Below are positions 45,998 through 54,889 of a stretch of DNA of 64,000 bases, one piece after another. Position numbers and translations under genes: made by a program. The stretch spans positions 88,343 to 152,342 of the forward strand of contig JAOASC010000044.1 of assembly GCA_025210295.1 (NCBI GenBank), read 5' to 3'. This DNA is from Flavobacteriales bacterium (lineage in GTDB: Bacteria > Bacteroidota > Bacteroidia > Flavobacteriales_D > Parvicellaceae). A model generated the notes under the pieces. The model was not told the DNA's origin. It made no database searches and saw only the letters and a list, made by a program, of their open reading frames with translations. Each line of letters starts with the position of its first letter. Positions within the stretch are counted from its first letter, which is position 1.

Positions 45998-48562
45998 TTA
46001 GTTGATGTAGTATACTTTAATCGTTTCACTGTTGGTTATCGTTACGATATCTTGTTTCCCATCTGAATTAATATCATCAATGGCTATTTGAAGAGAGCCT
46101 TTAATAGGAGTGCTTAGAACTTGATTTAAATACTTATCGAGAATAATGATTTCATCAGTATTTTCTTTTTGTATAACGATAAACTTCTGTCCGCTCATAT
46201 TGTTTACAACAGTATGCCCTTGCTCTACGTTTTCAAGAAATTCATTTTTCTGAATTAAAGTTTGGTCTAAACCGTAGAGCTCAACTTTATTTTGGTTAAA
46301 AGAGAGATAATCAATAAACTTATTATTGTCGATATCAATAATTTCAAAATTAGAAGAACTGTTGTTGGTATCGATGATAATATCTTGAGTAATATTATCC
46401 ATGCTGTATGCTTGAATTTTTCCAGTAGAGTCATTCTGATAAATAAAAGCACTAGAACCAAGTGTTGCTCTTTTTTGTAAGGTTATTTTTCCTTTTCTAG
46501 CATTTAGTTTGTTGGGTAAACTAAAGATGGATTCTCCACGACGATTGATAAAGTAAAGTTCTCCAGCTTCATCTAAGGTGTAGATGTAGTCTTTTTGATT
46601 AAATACGGTTCTCTTGTATTGTTGGCGGATTGGAGCAGAACTTTTAGGTAATGACCAGCCGACTACTTTTTTCCCTTCTTTATCATAGTTATAGGTAATT
46701 AAGTTTTCGCAACTTATCCAGAAACGATAATTAAAATTGCGCTCATAATCAAAAATGGTTAATGGACTGCTTGCTTTACTTTCTAGTTGGATAGGGAAGC
46801 CTTTAACAAAATTTCCATTAATGTCTATGACATAAATATGAGAAGAAGTATTAAATGCCATTTGGTATTTATTATTGCCATAAATGTCTATTTGTTGTAC
46901 AGTTCCTAGAATTGGCTCCTGGAGTTGCTTAGACCATTTGATATTTCCAGCTGCATTAATTAAGTGGATATTGTTTTTATTGTCTTGAATAAGGATGTCT
47001 AAGCTCTTGCTACGGTGGTTCTTTAGAAGTTGAGGAGTAAAAGAACTAGAAGTTCCAAGTGTTAGGTTCCACAGTTCATTGTTTTTGGAGTTTTGATGAA
47101 ATTTTGTCTTAACGATTGTTGCTTCATGGTAGAGGTTTTGTTGCAGGTAGTTGCTTTGATAGGCCAAATAAAATCCTTGTTGGAGTTTGTTCGTTAGGTC
47201 AAGAATCGAATTTTGGAATTGTGGTTTAACCCATTCACTAATTTGATGCTGTAAGGTGTTAGATTGAGAGAAAAAACTGTAATTAGATTGTTGAGCTAAG
47301 TATTCTTTTGCGAACTGATGATAAGCATACTGAGGCTTCGTGTGTTTATTTTTCTTCCATTCAAAAGCCAATTGCTTAATTCCCTCTAGATCGGAGATGA
47401 CAAGATAGTTTTCATAAAAGGTAAAGTGTAATGGTGAAGAAATAGCTAATAAGGGCTGGATACTTGAGCTTTTTAACTGGTATATGCGTTGGTCATGAAA
47501 GGTCTGGACGGTGGAATCAATATCAAATAAATGGTTGATTTCGGTAGTAAGAGAACGATCATTTTTAAGTTGAATATAATAAGCTTTTGAGTTTTGTTGT
47601 CCAAATGTTACAACTCCAATACGTTGGCCTAAGTACTCTTCAATCATTTGTTGAAAAGCACAGTTGCATACAGCTGTAATAGTGCTTTCAATTTTGTTGG
47701 GGATTTTAGTTGGCTCAATAGCATATTCTGTTTTTTCTCGAATATTTTTAGGAAGTAAATTTTCTTTAATATTATTGGTGTTTTTGAAGATTTCATTCCC
47801 AGATAAGTTGAAATTAGCAAGTCCATTTAAGAGTAGTTTGTCATTGTTGAGAATACAATCTAAACTTGCCCATTGTTTGTTGTTGTTCCAAGATTCGATA
47901 TGCTCCTTTTTTAGATAAGGAATAGCAATGCTTTTTAGTTTTTGTGTGTTATAATAGAGTTGTAAATCGCTTTTTCCCTTGTGGTATAATGAAGCAAACA
48001 AACTATCGTTTAGTAAGTGCTCTTTTTGATTGATTTGCTGAATACTGGTTTGTAATAAACTCTCGTTGGATGAAAGTAAAACAAAAGGAGTGGAATAAGT
48101 GATTAAGAATTGAGGTAGAGTTGAAGAGGAGTATATGAAGTGTTTTTGATTGTTGGGTTGGTCTGCTCCAAGCTTCTTTAGAAAGGTTTTGAATTCTTCT
48201 TCATCAGCCGTAAATGCTACAGATATTTCTGGTGTTTTGCTCCCTTGGTGTAAAGAGATAATCGTATTGCGATCACGAATAACAGGAGGAGCTTGGAAAA
48301 TAGAATCCAGTCGATTAAGAGTAGAGTCTAAATGAGCCAAGTAATCAGTGTTTTTAAGGTTGCTCCAAAGGAGGTTCGTCTCCGATAGGTTTCTCCAAAA
48401 AGTGATCGGTTTTTCTAATTCAAATATTATTGCAGCACTTTCGGGTACACTGGTGATGATTGGTGTGTTTTGGTGTACTCTTTTTTCAAGTGTTTGAAAA
48501 ATAAAATAAACACTTCCTAAACAAGTAAGGATTAAAATAATAATGGCTACTTTTCTTAGCAT
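45998..48562 (-). CDS. Large membrane-anchored protein of unknown function
   Basis: 854 residues from the ATG at 48562, which opens a transmembrane segment (KVAIIILILTCLGSVYFIF, about 3-22); a TTG five codons upstream is the alternative. The first half (about 30-510) is periplasmic and starts VPESAAIIFELEKPITFWRN, reminiscent of DUF3352-like proteins. The second half (about 525-854) reads like a beta propeller with strands such as IHLINAAGNIKWSKQL, IYVIDINGNFVKGFPIQL and a final DINSDGKQDIVTIT FG-GAP/EF-hand-like motif. I do not recognise a specific family or function. The 209-base upstream gap shows no clear promoter in this direction. Confidence 0.7.
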   Translation of the reverse strand: MLRKVAIIILILTCLGSVYFIFQTLEKRVHQNTPIITSVPESAAIIFELEKPITFWRNLSETNLLWSNLKNTDYLAHLDSTLNRLDSIFQAPPVIRDRNTIISLHQGSKTPEISVAFTADEEEFKTFLKKLGADQPNNQKHFIYSSSTLPQFLITYSTPFVLLSSNESLLQTSIQQINQKEHLLNDSLFASLYHKGKSDLQLYYNTQKLKSIAIPYLKKEHIESWNNNKQWASLDCILNNDKLLLNGLANFNLSGNEIFKNTNNIKENLLPKNIREKTEYAIEPTKIPNKIESTITAVCNCAFQQMIEEYLGQRIGVVTFGQQNSKAYYIQLKNDRSLTTEINHLFDIDSTVQTFHDQRIYQLKSSSIQPLLAISSPLHFTFYENYLVISDLEGIKQLAFEWKKNKHTKPQYAYHQFAKEYLAQQSNYSFFSQSNTLQHQISEWVKPQFQNSILDLTNKLQQGFYLAYQSNYLQQNLYHEATIVKTKFHQNSKNNELWNLTLGTSSSFTPQLLKNHRSKSLDILIQDNKNNIHLINAAGNIKWSKQLQEPILGTVQQIDIYGNNKYQMAFNTSSHIYVIDINGNFVKGFPIQLESKASSPLTIFDYERNFNYRFWISCENLITYNYDKEGKKVVGWSLPKSSAPIRQQYKRTVFNQKDYIYTLDEAGELYFINRRGESIFSLPNKLNARKGKITLQKRATLGSSAFIYQNDSTGKIQAYSMDNITQDIIIDTNNSSSNFEIIDIDNNKFIDYLSFNQNKVELYGLDQTLIQKNEFLENVEQGHTVVNNMSGQKFIVIQKENTDEIIILDKYLNQVLSTPIKGSLQIAIDDINSDGKQDIVTITNSETIKVYYIN

Positions 48563-48743
48563 ATACTCAAAATCCAAAAGTAGACCTATTTCAGTGAAAG
48601 TTTTAGGAGACCATTAAAAACTGTTCACAATAAAATGTGAAATGAAAGTTAATTTCCCATCGTAATGATTATTCAAAGTCGTTTAAAATTTTGACACAAA
48701 AATAAACTGGGGGAGGAATAAAGCTAGAACTCTAGTTATTTAT

Positions 48744-48751
48744 TATTTTTG
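48744..48751 (+). promoter_or_regulatory. TAnnTTTG promoter element before the half helicase
   Basis: TATTTTTG lies 21 bases before the ATG at 48772. A TTGACAC lies 46 bases further upstream, too far for the usual -33/-7 spacing. Confidence 0.45.
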
Positions 48752-48771
48752 ATTCGAATATAGAAAGAATT

Positions 48772-49383
48772 ATGGCATTTAAAAAAATAATTCCAGCGCT
48801 TAAAGAGGTTATGGAAGCTCATAGTATTATTGAGGCTAACGAATTTCAAAAAAAAATTATTCCTAAAATTAAAAGTGGTGCAGATGTCTTTGGTATAGGG
48901 GCTGAGGGAACTGGAAAAACAACAGCTCTATTGATAGCTATTTTACAAAAACTAAAGTTTAAAGCACAAGGAGATAATCCGAGAGTGCTAATTTTTGTAA
49001 AGGATAAAGAGGCCGCTTTAGCCTTAGAAGAGCATTTTAAAAAGTGGATGAATCAAACAGACTTAAGAGTTTATTCAGTAGTTGAAGAACATCATATCTA
49101 TAATCAAAAGGATTTGATTTATGCTGGGATGGATGTCGTTATTGCAACTCCCAATAGACTAAGTAAGCTTTACTTTCAGAACGGAATAAATTTGAATGAA
49201 TTACAAATGATTGTCGTTGAAGATGCTAATTTTTTAAATAATACCAGTTTTTTAACAGATATCAATAGAATTTCTGAAAGTTTTAAAAGGATGCAACATG
49301 TGGTTTTTGCAACTCATTTTGATCCTAAGTTAGAGAAGATGAAAGCGCTTTTTATGGAAAGGGCTTATACAATTAACATTTAA
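48772..49383 (+). CDS. Degenerate single-domain DEAD-box-like ATPase
   Basis: 203 residues, only the first RecA domain of a DEAD-box helicase. Walker A is intact (GAEGTGKTTA, about 43-52), but motif II reads VVEDANFL in place of DEAD, motif Ib reads TPNRL in place of TPGR, and motif III reads FATHF in place of SAT. The second RecA domain (motifs IV-VI) is absent and is not encoded nearby, so this is not a recent frameshift: the stop is followed by a new gene. It may bind ATP or RNA without unwinding. The role is unknown; similar short copies occur in other Bacteroidota by my recollection. Confidence 0.75.
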   Translation: MAFKKIIPALKEVMEAHSIIEANEFQKKIIPKIKSGADVFGIGAEGTGKTTALLIAILQKLKFKAQGDNPRVLIFVKDKEAALALEEHFKKWMNQTDLRVYSVVEEHHIYNQKDLIYAGMDVVIATPNRLSKLYFQNGINLNELQMIVVEDANFLNNTSFLTDINRISESFKRMQHVVFATHFDPKLEKMKALFMERAYTINI

Positions 49384-49479
49384 AACTTGAATAGAATTAG
49401 TATATTGTATGATAAAAGTCATTCTGGGAAATTGGTTCGTCGATTATATTTATGTATAGAAATAAAAAATACATAAATT

Positions 49480-49842
49480 ATGAAAATACATATAGAAGAT
49501 AGTAGTTCAACAAAAGATATCAAAACAAAATTTTCTCAATATTATCCTTATTTGAAGTTGGAGTTTTTTACTCAACCACATAAGGAAAAAGAAGCTTCAA
49601 GAAAAGAAGATTTAATTGTAGGTGAAAAACAAATTGCTGAGATTAGAACTGTTCACAATGAAGGAGATTTAATTCTTACACCTCAATCTAAAGTTAGTGA
49701 AGTAGAGCAAGGGTTTGAGGAAAATTTTGGAATACATGTTCAAGTATTCAGAAAAAGTGGAAGACTTTGGTTAGAAACGACATCTACTGACGGATGGACA
49801 TTGAAAGAGCAAAATGAAGTTGGTAAAGATATGGATGCTTAG
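49480..49842 (+). CDS. Small conserved protein of unknown function
   Basis: 120 residues, soluble, charged, no signal peptide. It begins MKIHIEDSSSTKDIKTKFSQ and has a middle block (KQIAEIRTVHNEGDLILTP) and a C-terminal block (GIHVQVFRKSGRLWLETTST, then DGWTLKEQNEVG). It looks like a small alpha/beta protein. I do not recognise a named family. Its stop codon overlaps that of the convergent cytochrome gene. The 96-base gap to the half helicase separates the two, so co-transcription is possible but not shown. Confidence 0.7.
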   Translation: MKIHIEDSSSTKDIKTKFSQYYPYLKLEFFTQPHKEKEASRKEDLIVGEKQIAEIRTVHNEGDLILTPQSKVSEVEQGFEENFGIHVQVFRKSGRLWLETTSTDGWTLKEQNEVGKDMDA

Positions 49843-51062
49843 TCTAGTGGATACTCCTTTTCAAAAATTGTAATTGCTATAGGGTATTCTTCAGGAAGTT
49901 TGTTATAGGCTTTGTTTTTTGGAGTAGATCGATGCTTAGAAACCTTTAATTGATAGAAAAGGTCTTTTTTATTTGGTTTTACAAAGTCAAATGAGAAAGC
50001 TCTTTTTTCATTAGGTAATAAGTTATTGTCGCTAATTTTCTTTGCTTCCGGATACCATTCCCACTCTTCTCCAATTCTATGTCTTTTTTGACTAATTAAT
50101 GTAGAATCTTTGTCGTAAACAGTTTGTTCAATAATGATAAAGCGCTCAGGATCTCCAGTTGGAACTTTATGGCCGGCAAATTTGTTGGTGATATCAACAT
50201 TAAAGCGCATGGTGTCTCCTGTTTTGCTATTGGGCTTAAAGGCTATAGGTTCTATTAATAGACCGTTAAGCATTTTAGTCGGTTGATCTATAAATTTTGG
50301 AATTCCAGATCCCATAAAATAATGTTGTCTGCTGTTGCGTGGTTCATAGCCAGGTACAATGCTCCTAGTAGTGTCAGGCATGTGACAAGATTTACAATTT
50401 TGTTCGCCAAAATATGGCCCCGCTTTCCATTCATCACCAGTTTCAAATGTACAAGCAAGTTGAGGAGTGACAACAGCAACGGCGTTATGGCATGAAATAC
50501 AAAGGTTTTCTGAAAGGTGCAATGTGTCTTTAACAGTTTTATGTGGTGCTTTATTCGTTCCTGTAGGTCCTAATACAGCCCCGTCTCTAACATGGCAACT
50601 AGCACAATTTATTCCTTCTTGTTGGAGAGCTTCATCAAAATGAGGGTTGGGTTGAGTAACTGGTTGATAGATATCTCCGTTAATAAGCCCTGTTACAATA
50701 TCTTTTTGTTGGTTTTGGAGAGGGATGTGACAATTAATACACATAAAGGGGCTACTTTCTTTGGCTATTTCAGCTTGAAATTGCGGGTCAGTCCATGCAT
50801 GAGAATGAGTAGAATGCTGCCATTCTTGATAATGTTCTTGATGACAAGCTCCACAAGATTTTGCCGAAAGAGAGACTAATCCCTCAGGTATAGTTTGGTT
50901 GGGGATAGCAATGTCCCAACTGTTTGTTAATGGGGTTATTGTTTTTAGCTGTTTCTTTTCAAAGTTTTGAATTTGTTCTTGATTATTCTCACAACTCAAT
51001 AAAAAAGCAACCATACTAAAAAGTACAGTTGCAATTAAAAGGTATGTTTGTTTGTGCTTCAT
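49839..51062 (-). CDS. Pentaheme c-type cytochrome lipoprotein
   Basis: 407 residues from the ATG at 51062; an upstream start at 51077 would lie inside the rhodanese gene. A lipoprotein signal ends MVAFLLSCENN (Cys about 24). Five CxxCH heme sites are visible: CGACH, CINCH, CASCH, CISCH and CKSCH (spread over about residues 70-230). The second half (about 235-407) is a beta-rich domain without heme (FAGHKVPTGDPERFIIIEQT). The layout resembles cytochrome c554/NrfA-like multiheme proteins, but no enzyme can be named. The upstream stop and this ATG overlap as TAATG, so translation is coupled to the rhodanese gene. Confidence 0.85.
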   Translation of the reverse strand: MKHKQTYLLIATVLFSMVAFLLSCENNQEQIQNFEKKQLKTITPLTNSWDIAIPNQTIPEGLVSLSAKSCGACHQEHYQEWQHSTHSHAWTDPQFQAEIAKESSPFMCINCHIPLQNQQKDIVTGLINGDIYQPVTQPNPHFDEALQQEGINCASCHVRDGAVLGPTGTNKAPHKTVKDTLHLSENLCISCHNAVAVVTPQLACTFETGDEWKAGPYFGEQNCKSCHMPDTTRSIVPGYEPRNSRQHYFMGSGIPKFIDQPTKMLNGLLIEPIAFKPNSKTGDTMRFNVDITNKFAGHKVPTGDPERFIIIEQTVYDKDSTLISQKRHRIGEEWEWYPEAKKISDNNLLPNEKRAFSFDFVKPNKKDLFYQLKVSKHRSTPKNKAYNKLPEEYPIAITIFEKEYPLD

Positions 51063-51496
51063 TACTGTCTTGACCAAGCCATGTATCCGCCCATTAAATT
51101 GTAAACTTCTTTAAACCCCATCTGAGTCATTGTTTGCATTGCTCTAGAGCTTCTTCCTCCACTTCTGCAATAGAGGTAAACAGGTTTGTTTTTATCTAGT
51201 TTTTGGATCTCTTCAGAAAAGTTGCCAGAAATATTGATGTTTAAAGCGTTTTTAATATTTCCTTGGCTAAATTCACCAGGAGTTCTAACGTCTACAATTG
51301 TTCCGGCTTCATTTTCAATCAACTTTTTAAATTCTTGAACATTTACATTTTTAGCAATTGTAGTGTTTTGCTGAGCTGGACTAGCATGTTGTTCAGTGGT
51401 GTTGTGGTTATGGTTTTGTTCTTGAGCTTGTTCTTCACTACAAGAAAAAAACAATAAGGTTGACACTGCAAAAATTGGTTTTAATAATTGTTTCAT
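51062..51496 (-). CDS. Rhodanese-domain lipoprotein
   Basis: 144 residues from the ATG at 51496, which opens the lipoprotein signal MKQLLKPIFAVSTLLFFSCS (Cys about 19); the longer frame from 51586 has no role. A low-complexity Gln/His/Asn linker (about 22-48) leads to a rhodanese domain (about 52-144: GTIVDVRTPGEFSQGNIKNA) with the active Cys in YLYCRSGGRSSRAM. It is a periplasmic sulfurtransferase or sulfur-binding protein. It is coupled to the pentaheme cytochrome, which suggests joint redox or sulfur chemistry in the envelope (inference). Confidence 0.87.
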   Translation of the reverse strand: MKQLLKPIFAVSTLLFFSCSEEQAQEQNHNHNTTEQHASPAQQNTTIAKNVNVQEFKKLIENEAGTIVDVRTPGEFSQGNIKNALNINISGNFSEEIQKLDKNKPVYLYCRSGGRSSRAMQTMTQMGFKEVYNLMGGYMAWSRQ

Positions 51497-51635
51497 CTTT
51501 ATAATTATGTTTTTGATCTCACAAAGAAATGAAAAGTTATAAAAAGTTACGGTTACACATGTTACATTTCTAGTTTTAGCACCCAATGACGTGAGGGAAT
51601 TTGTATTTGTAATTTATAATTGTAAATTTATATCA

Positions 51636-52028
51636 ATGAATAAAGTGTTAGTGGTTTCGTTTTTGGTAGTAATCTTTTTAGGATGTAAAAAAGATAAAGC
51701 AATAGAGTTGGTTCAAGTTGACGATGATAATGGAGCGATAAGTTTGTCGTATTGTGATACCGTTACAGTCTCTTTTGTGAATACCGTTAAACCTATTTTT
51801 ATTCAAAACTGCGCAACATCAGGCTGTCATAATGCAGCATCTTCAGCAAGCGGCTATGTTTTCGAAGATTATGCTCAAATTTCAGACTCTTTGACATTTA
51901 ATCGTGTCCTTAAAGCTGTGAAACATGAACCTGGAGTCTCGTCAATGCCTAAGTTTCAAGCAAAATTAAATGACTCCTTAATTCAGCAGTTAGAGTGTTG
52001 GTTAGCCCAAGGAAAACAAAATAATTAA
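51636..52028 (+). CDS. Small lipoprotein with CX4CH heme-like motif
   Basis: 130 residues from the ATG at 51636, which opens a lipoprotein signal (NKVLVVSFLVVIFLGCKKD, Cys about 16). The longer frame from 51591 is unlikely. The segment VKPIFIQNCATSGCHNAASS is typical of Bacteroidota one-heme cytochrome-like lipoproteins that carry C-x4-CH in place of CxxCH, and the C-terminal SMPKF...LNDSLIQQLECWLAQG gives the Met ligand and last helix of a cytochrome c fold. Heme binding is likely but not certain. It is divergent from the rhodanese-cytochrome pair and shares the TTAA at its stop with the convergent gene that follows. Confidence 0.75.
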   Translation: MNKVLVVSFLVVIFLGCKKDKAIELVQVDDDNGAISLSYCDTVTVSFVNTVKPIFIQNCATSGCHNAASSASGYVFEDYAQISDSLTFNRVLKAVKHEPGVSSMPKFQAKLNDSLIQQLECWLAQGKQNN

Positions 52029-53284
52029 GTTTTTTGTTTTTTCTTTTTAGCAGCAGGAAATAAAATGTTGTTTAAAATTAAACGGTAGCCAGGAGAATTT
52101 GGGTGTAAGTTTAAATCTGTAGGAGGGTCGTTTACAAAATGCCTGTAATCTTCAGGGTCATGACCACCATAGAATGTCCATTGGCCTTTGCCAAGTTCTC
52201 CATGGATATATCGAGCTGTTCCTAATGCTTTGTTTTCTCCCATAATCAAAACATTAGACTTAATGGTGTGTTTTCTAAAGTCGGTTGTTTGCCCCATGAA
52301 ACCATCTATTACGTTGGTGTGGTTTTGACACAAAATAGTTGGGACTACATCCCATTTTGCAGAAAATTCAAACAGCGTAAATTTATCCTGTTGCTCAGGA
52401 ACTCTATGATCTTTAGTTGCATCAATGTCCGAAAATTCGTATTCTAATGGATTGGTAACTAACTTAAAGTCTTTAAAAGCAAGTGTTTGACTGTAATCTA
52501 GTTTCTTTTGAGCCGTAGGGTCTTGTGGGTCGCCATCATACATGTGATCACAAATATCGGTTCCTTGAGCGGCCAGAGCAATATCATAAGAGTCGGTTCC
52601 TGAGCACATCGTAAATAAAAAGCCTCCTCCAATTGTGAATTCTTGTATCTTTTTAGCTACCCCTAATTTCAATTGACTAACTTTTTCAAACCCTAAAGCT
52701 TTAGCTCTTGCTTCGGTTTCTCTTTGTCGTTTTTGGTACCAAGCAGCATTTTTATAACTTCGGTAAAACTTACCATATTGGCCAGTAAAATCTTCATGAT
52801 GCAAATGTAACCAGTCGTATTCAGGAAGTTTTCCTTGTATCACTTCAGTATCGTATAGCTCGTCATAAGGAATCTCAGCATAGGTTAAAACCATCGTAAC
52901 AGCATCATCCCAAGGTTGTTTTCCTTTAGGAGTGTAGACAGCAATTTTAGGAACCTTTTGTAGCTTTACAATCTCTTGGTTGACTTCAGGATCTGCGATT
53001 TTTTGTTTTATTTGGTTGGCTTGAACATCTGCAATGAGTTCATAAGAAACGCCTCTGATAACACATTCTTCCTCTATTTCTTGGTGCTGAGGAATCAAAA
53101 AGCTGCCGCCTCGATAATTTAAAAGCCATTCGATTTCGATATCATTTTGTAATACCCAGTAGGCAATACCATAGGCTTTAAGGTGGTTTTTTTGTTTCGA
53201 TTCATCCATAGGGATAAGGATGTAGCTAGCGTGTATTAAAATACTACATGAAACAAAAAGTATAAAGAGAAAGCCTTTTTTCAT
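52025..53284 (-). CDS. Secreted GATase-fold-like protein (database name often 'asparagine synthetase B')
   Basis: 419 residues with a signal peptide (1-19, ending ILIHAS). Nothing of AsnB is present: no N-terminal Cys nucleophile domain and no ATP-pyrophosphatase motif. The visible motifs are IAVYTPKGKQPWDDAVTMVL, a YDWLHLHHEDF segment, GGGFLFTMCSGTDSYDIAL (a possible nucleophile Cys in a Gly-rich turn, about 221), and KGQWTFYGGHDPEDYRH near the C-terminus. This resembles a class I glutamine-amidotransferase/ThuA-like fold. Secretion argues against a role in amino-acid synthesis. A Lys-rich tail ends the protein. Its substrate is unknown. Confidence 0.65.
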   Translation of the reverse strand: MKKGFLFILFVSCSILIHASYILIPMDESKQKNHLKAYGIAYWVLQNDIEIEWLLNYRGGSFLIPQHQEIEEECVIRGVSYELIADVQANQIKQKIADPEVNQEIVKLQKVPKIAVYTPKGKQPWDDAVTMVLTYAEIPYDELYDTEVIQGKLPEYDWLHLHHEDFTGQYGKFYRSYKNAAWYQKRQRETEARAKALGFEKVSQLKLGVAKKIQEFTIGGGFLFTMCSGTDSYDIALAAQGTDICDHMYDGDPQDPTAQKKLDYSQTLAFKDFKLVTNPLEYEFSDIDATKDHRVPEQQDKFTLFEFSAKWDVVPTILCQNHTNVIDGFMGQTTDFRKHTIKSNVLIMGENKALGTARYIHGELGKGQWTFYGGHDPEDYRHFVNDPPTDLNLHPNSPGYRLILNNILFPAAKKKKQKT

Positions 53285-53322
53285 AGTTGTTGAGTTGTCA
53301 AAAATAATGCCGTTAATTCAAG

Positions 53323-54876
53323 CTAAAAAGGGGCATCTTCATTGGAGAAATCTTCAAAATCATCGTCATTCATTTTGGAAGACATGATAAAAGTTCCTGT
53401 TTCTTCATCAAAATTTTCATTAGGCAAAAGTGGCATTCCTCCACCTTCAGGTCCGCCAAAATCGTTATCAAAAGCATCCAGGTTATCAAATTTAGCAAAT
53501 TTACCAACGAATTTTAATCGTACATCTTCAAGGGAACCGTTTCGGTGTTTAGCAATAATAATTTCACCTTGTCCAGCACATGGTGTTTCATCTGGCCAAG
53601 TTTCCATTTGGTAATATTCAGGTCTGTATATAAAGGTAACAATATCTGCATCCTGCTCAATAGCTCCAGATTCCCTTAAATCTGAAAGCATAGGTCGTTT
53701 ATCTCCTCCTCTTGTTTCAACAGAACGACTCAATTGTGATAGTGCAATAATTGGAACGTCTAATTCTTTTGCAATTTCTTTTATCGAACGAGAAATGGTA
53801 CTAATTTCTTGCTCCCTGTTTCCGCCACTTCCTCCAGCAGACATCAATTGTAAATAATCAATAATTACAATGTTAATATCATGTTGCTGTTTCAGTCTTC
53901 GACATTTTGCTCTTAATTCGAAAACAGAAAGTCCAGGTGTATCATCAATAAAAATAGGAGCTTCTGCCAATCGTTTAGTTTTTTCAAATAAGTGATTAAA
54001 CTTTTCTTGGGTAAAGTTCCCCTTTCTAATATCCTCCGCTGGAATTTCAGCTTCACCAGAAATCAAACGATTTACAATTTGTAGGGAACTCATCTCTAAT
54101 GAGAAAATAGCAACACCATGATTGAATTCAACAGCAATATTTCGTGCCATAGAGATTACAAATGCCGTTTTCCCCATACCAGGACGGGCTGCTAAAACAA
54201 TCATGTCAGAACGTTGCCACCCTGATGTTACTCTGTCAAGTGCCGTAAATCCTGTAGCAATACCACTAACACCATCATCCCTGTTCATTGCAACTTCAAT
54301 CTCTTCAGCAGCTTGTTTAATTAAGGTTGACATTTTATCGTAATTTTTACGAATATTACCTTCTGCTACAGAGAATAACCCACTTTCCGCTTCGTCTAAT
54401 AATTCAAATACATCAGTAGTTTCATCATAGGCTTTTTGAATGACTTTGCTAGATATACCAATTAACTCTCTTAAAATATATTTCTGAGCAATAATACGCG
54501 CATGAGATTCCGCATGAGCTGCAGATGCTACCCTATTGGTTAACTGACTAATATAATAAGGGCCACCAGCAATTTCAAGCTCACCCTTTGAACGAAGTTT
54601 CTGGGTTACAGTTAAAATGTCAATAGCCTCAGAGTCTCCAAATAACTCATAGATAGCCTCGTAAATACGTTGGTGAGCTTCTTTATAAAAACTCTCTGGT
54701 TTTAAAACATCAATAACATCATTTACTGGAGATTTTTCCAGCATCAACGCTCCTAATACAGCTTCTTCAAGATCTACTGCTTGAGGAGGGAGTTTCCCGC
54801 CAAAGGCATTCGGATCTTTCTTCTTTATTGGTCGATTATTAGAGTTCTGAATTATATCTCCTACAGATTGAGTCAT
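53323..54876 (-). CDS. dnaB: Replicative DNA helicase
   Basis: 517 residues. The N-terminal domain (about 25-130) starts PPQAVDLEEAVLGALMLEKS. The RecA-like helicase domain has Walker A ARPGMGKTAF (about 231), Walker B INIVIIDYLQLM (about 335), and the Arg finger region HRNGSLEDVRLKF. No intein is present, unlike in some dnaB genes. The Asp/Glu-rich C-terminal tail (NDDDFEDFSNEDAPF) is common in this phylum. A TAnnTTTG element (54882-54889) is only six bases before the ATG, so the mRNA may be nearly leaderless. Confidence 0.96.
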   Translation of the reverse strand: MTQSVGDIIQNSNNRPIKKKDPNAFGGKLPPQAVDLEEAVLGALMLEKSPVNDVIDVLKPESFYKEAHQRIYEAIYELFGDSEAIDILTVTQKLRSKGELEIAGGPYYISQLTNRVASAAHAESHARIIAQKYILRELIGISSKVIQKAYDETTDVFELLDEAESGLFSVAEGNIRKNYDKMSTLIKQAAEEIEVAMNRDDGVSGIATGFTALDRVTSGWQRSDMIVLAARPGMGKTAFVISMARNIAVEFNHGVAIFSLEMSSLQIVNRLISGEAEIPAEDIRKGNFTQEKFNHLFEKTKRLAEAPIFIDDTPGLSVFELRAKCRRLKQQHDINIVIIDYLQLMSAGGSGGNREQEISTISRSIKEIAKELDVPIIALSQLSRSVETRGGDKRPMLSDLRESGAIEQDADIVTFIYRPEYYQMETWPDETPCAGQGEIIIAKHRNGSLEDVRLKFVGKFAKFDNLDAFDNDFGGPEGGGMPLLPNENFDEETGTFIMSSKMNDDDFEDFSNEDAPF

Positions 54877-54881
54877 AACTA

Positions 54882-54889
54882 CAAAGTTA
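54882..54889 (-). promoter_or_regulatory. TAnnTTTG element just before dnaB
   Basis: TAACTTTG on the minus strand, six bases before the dnaB ATG. Confidence 0.4.
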
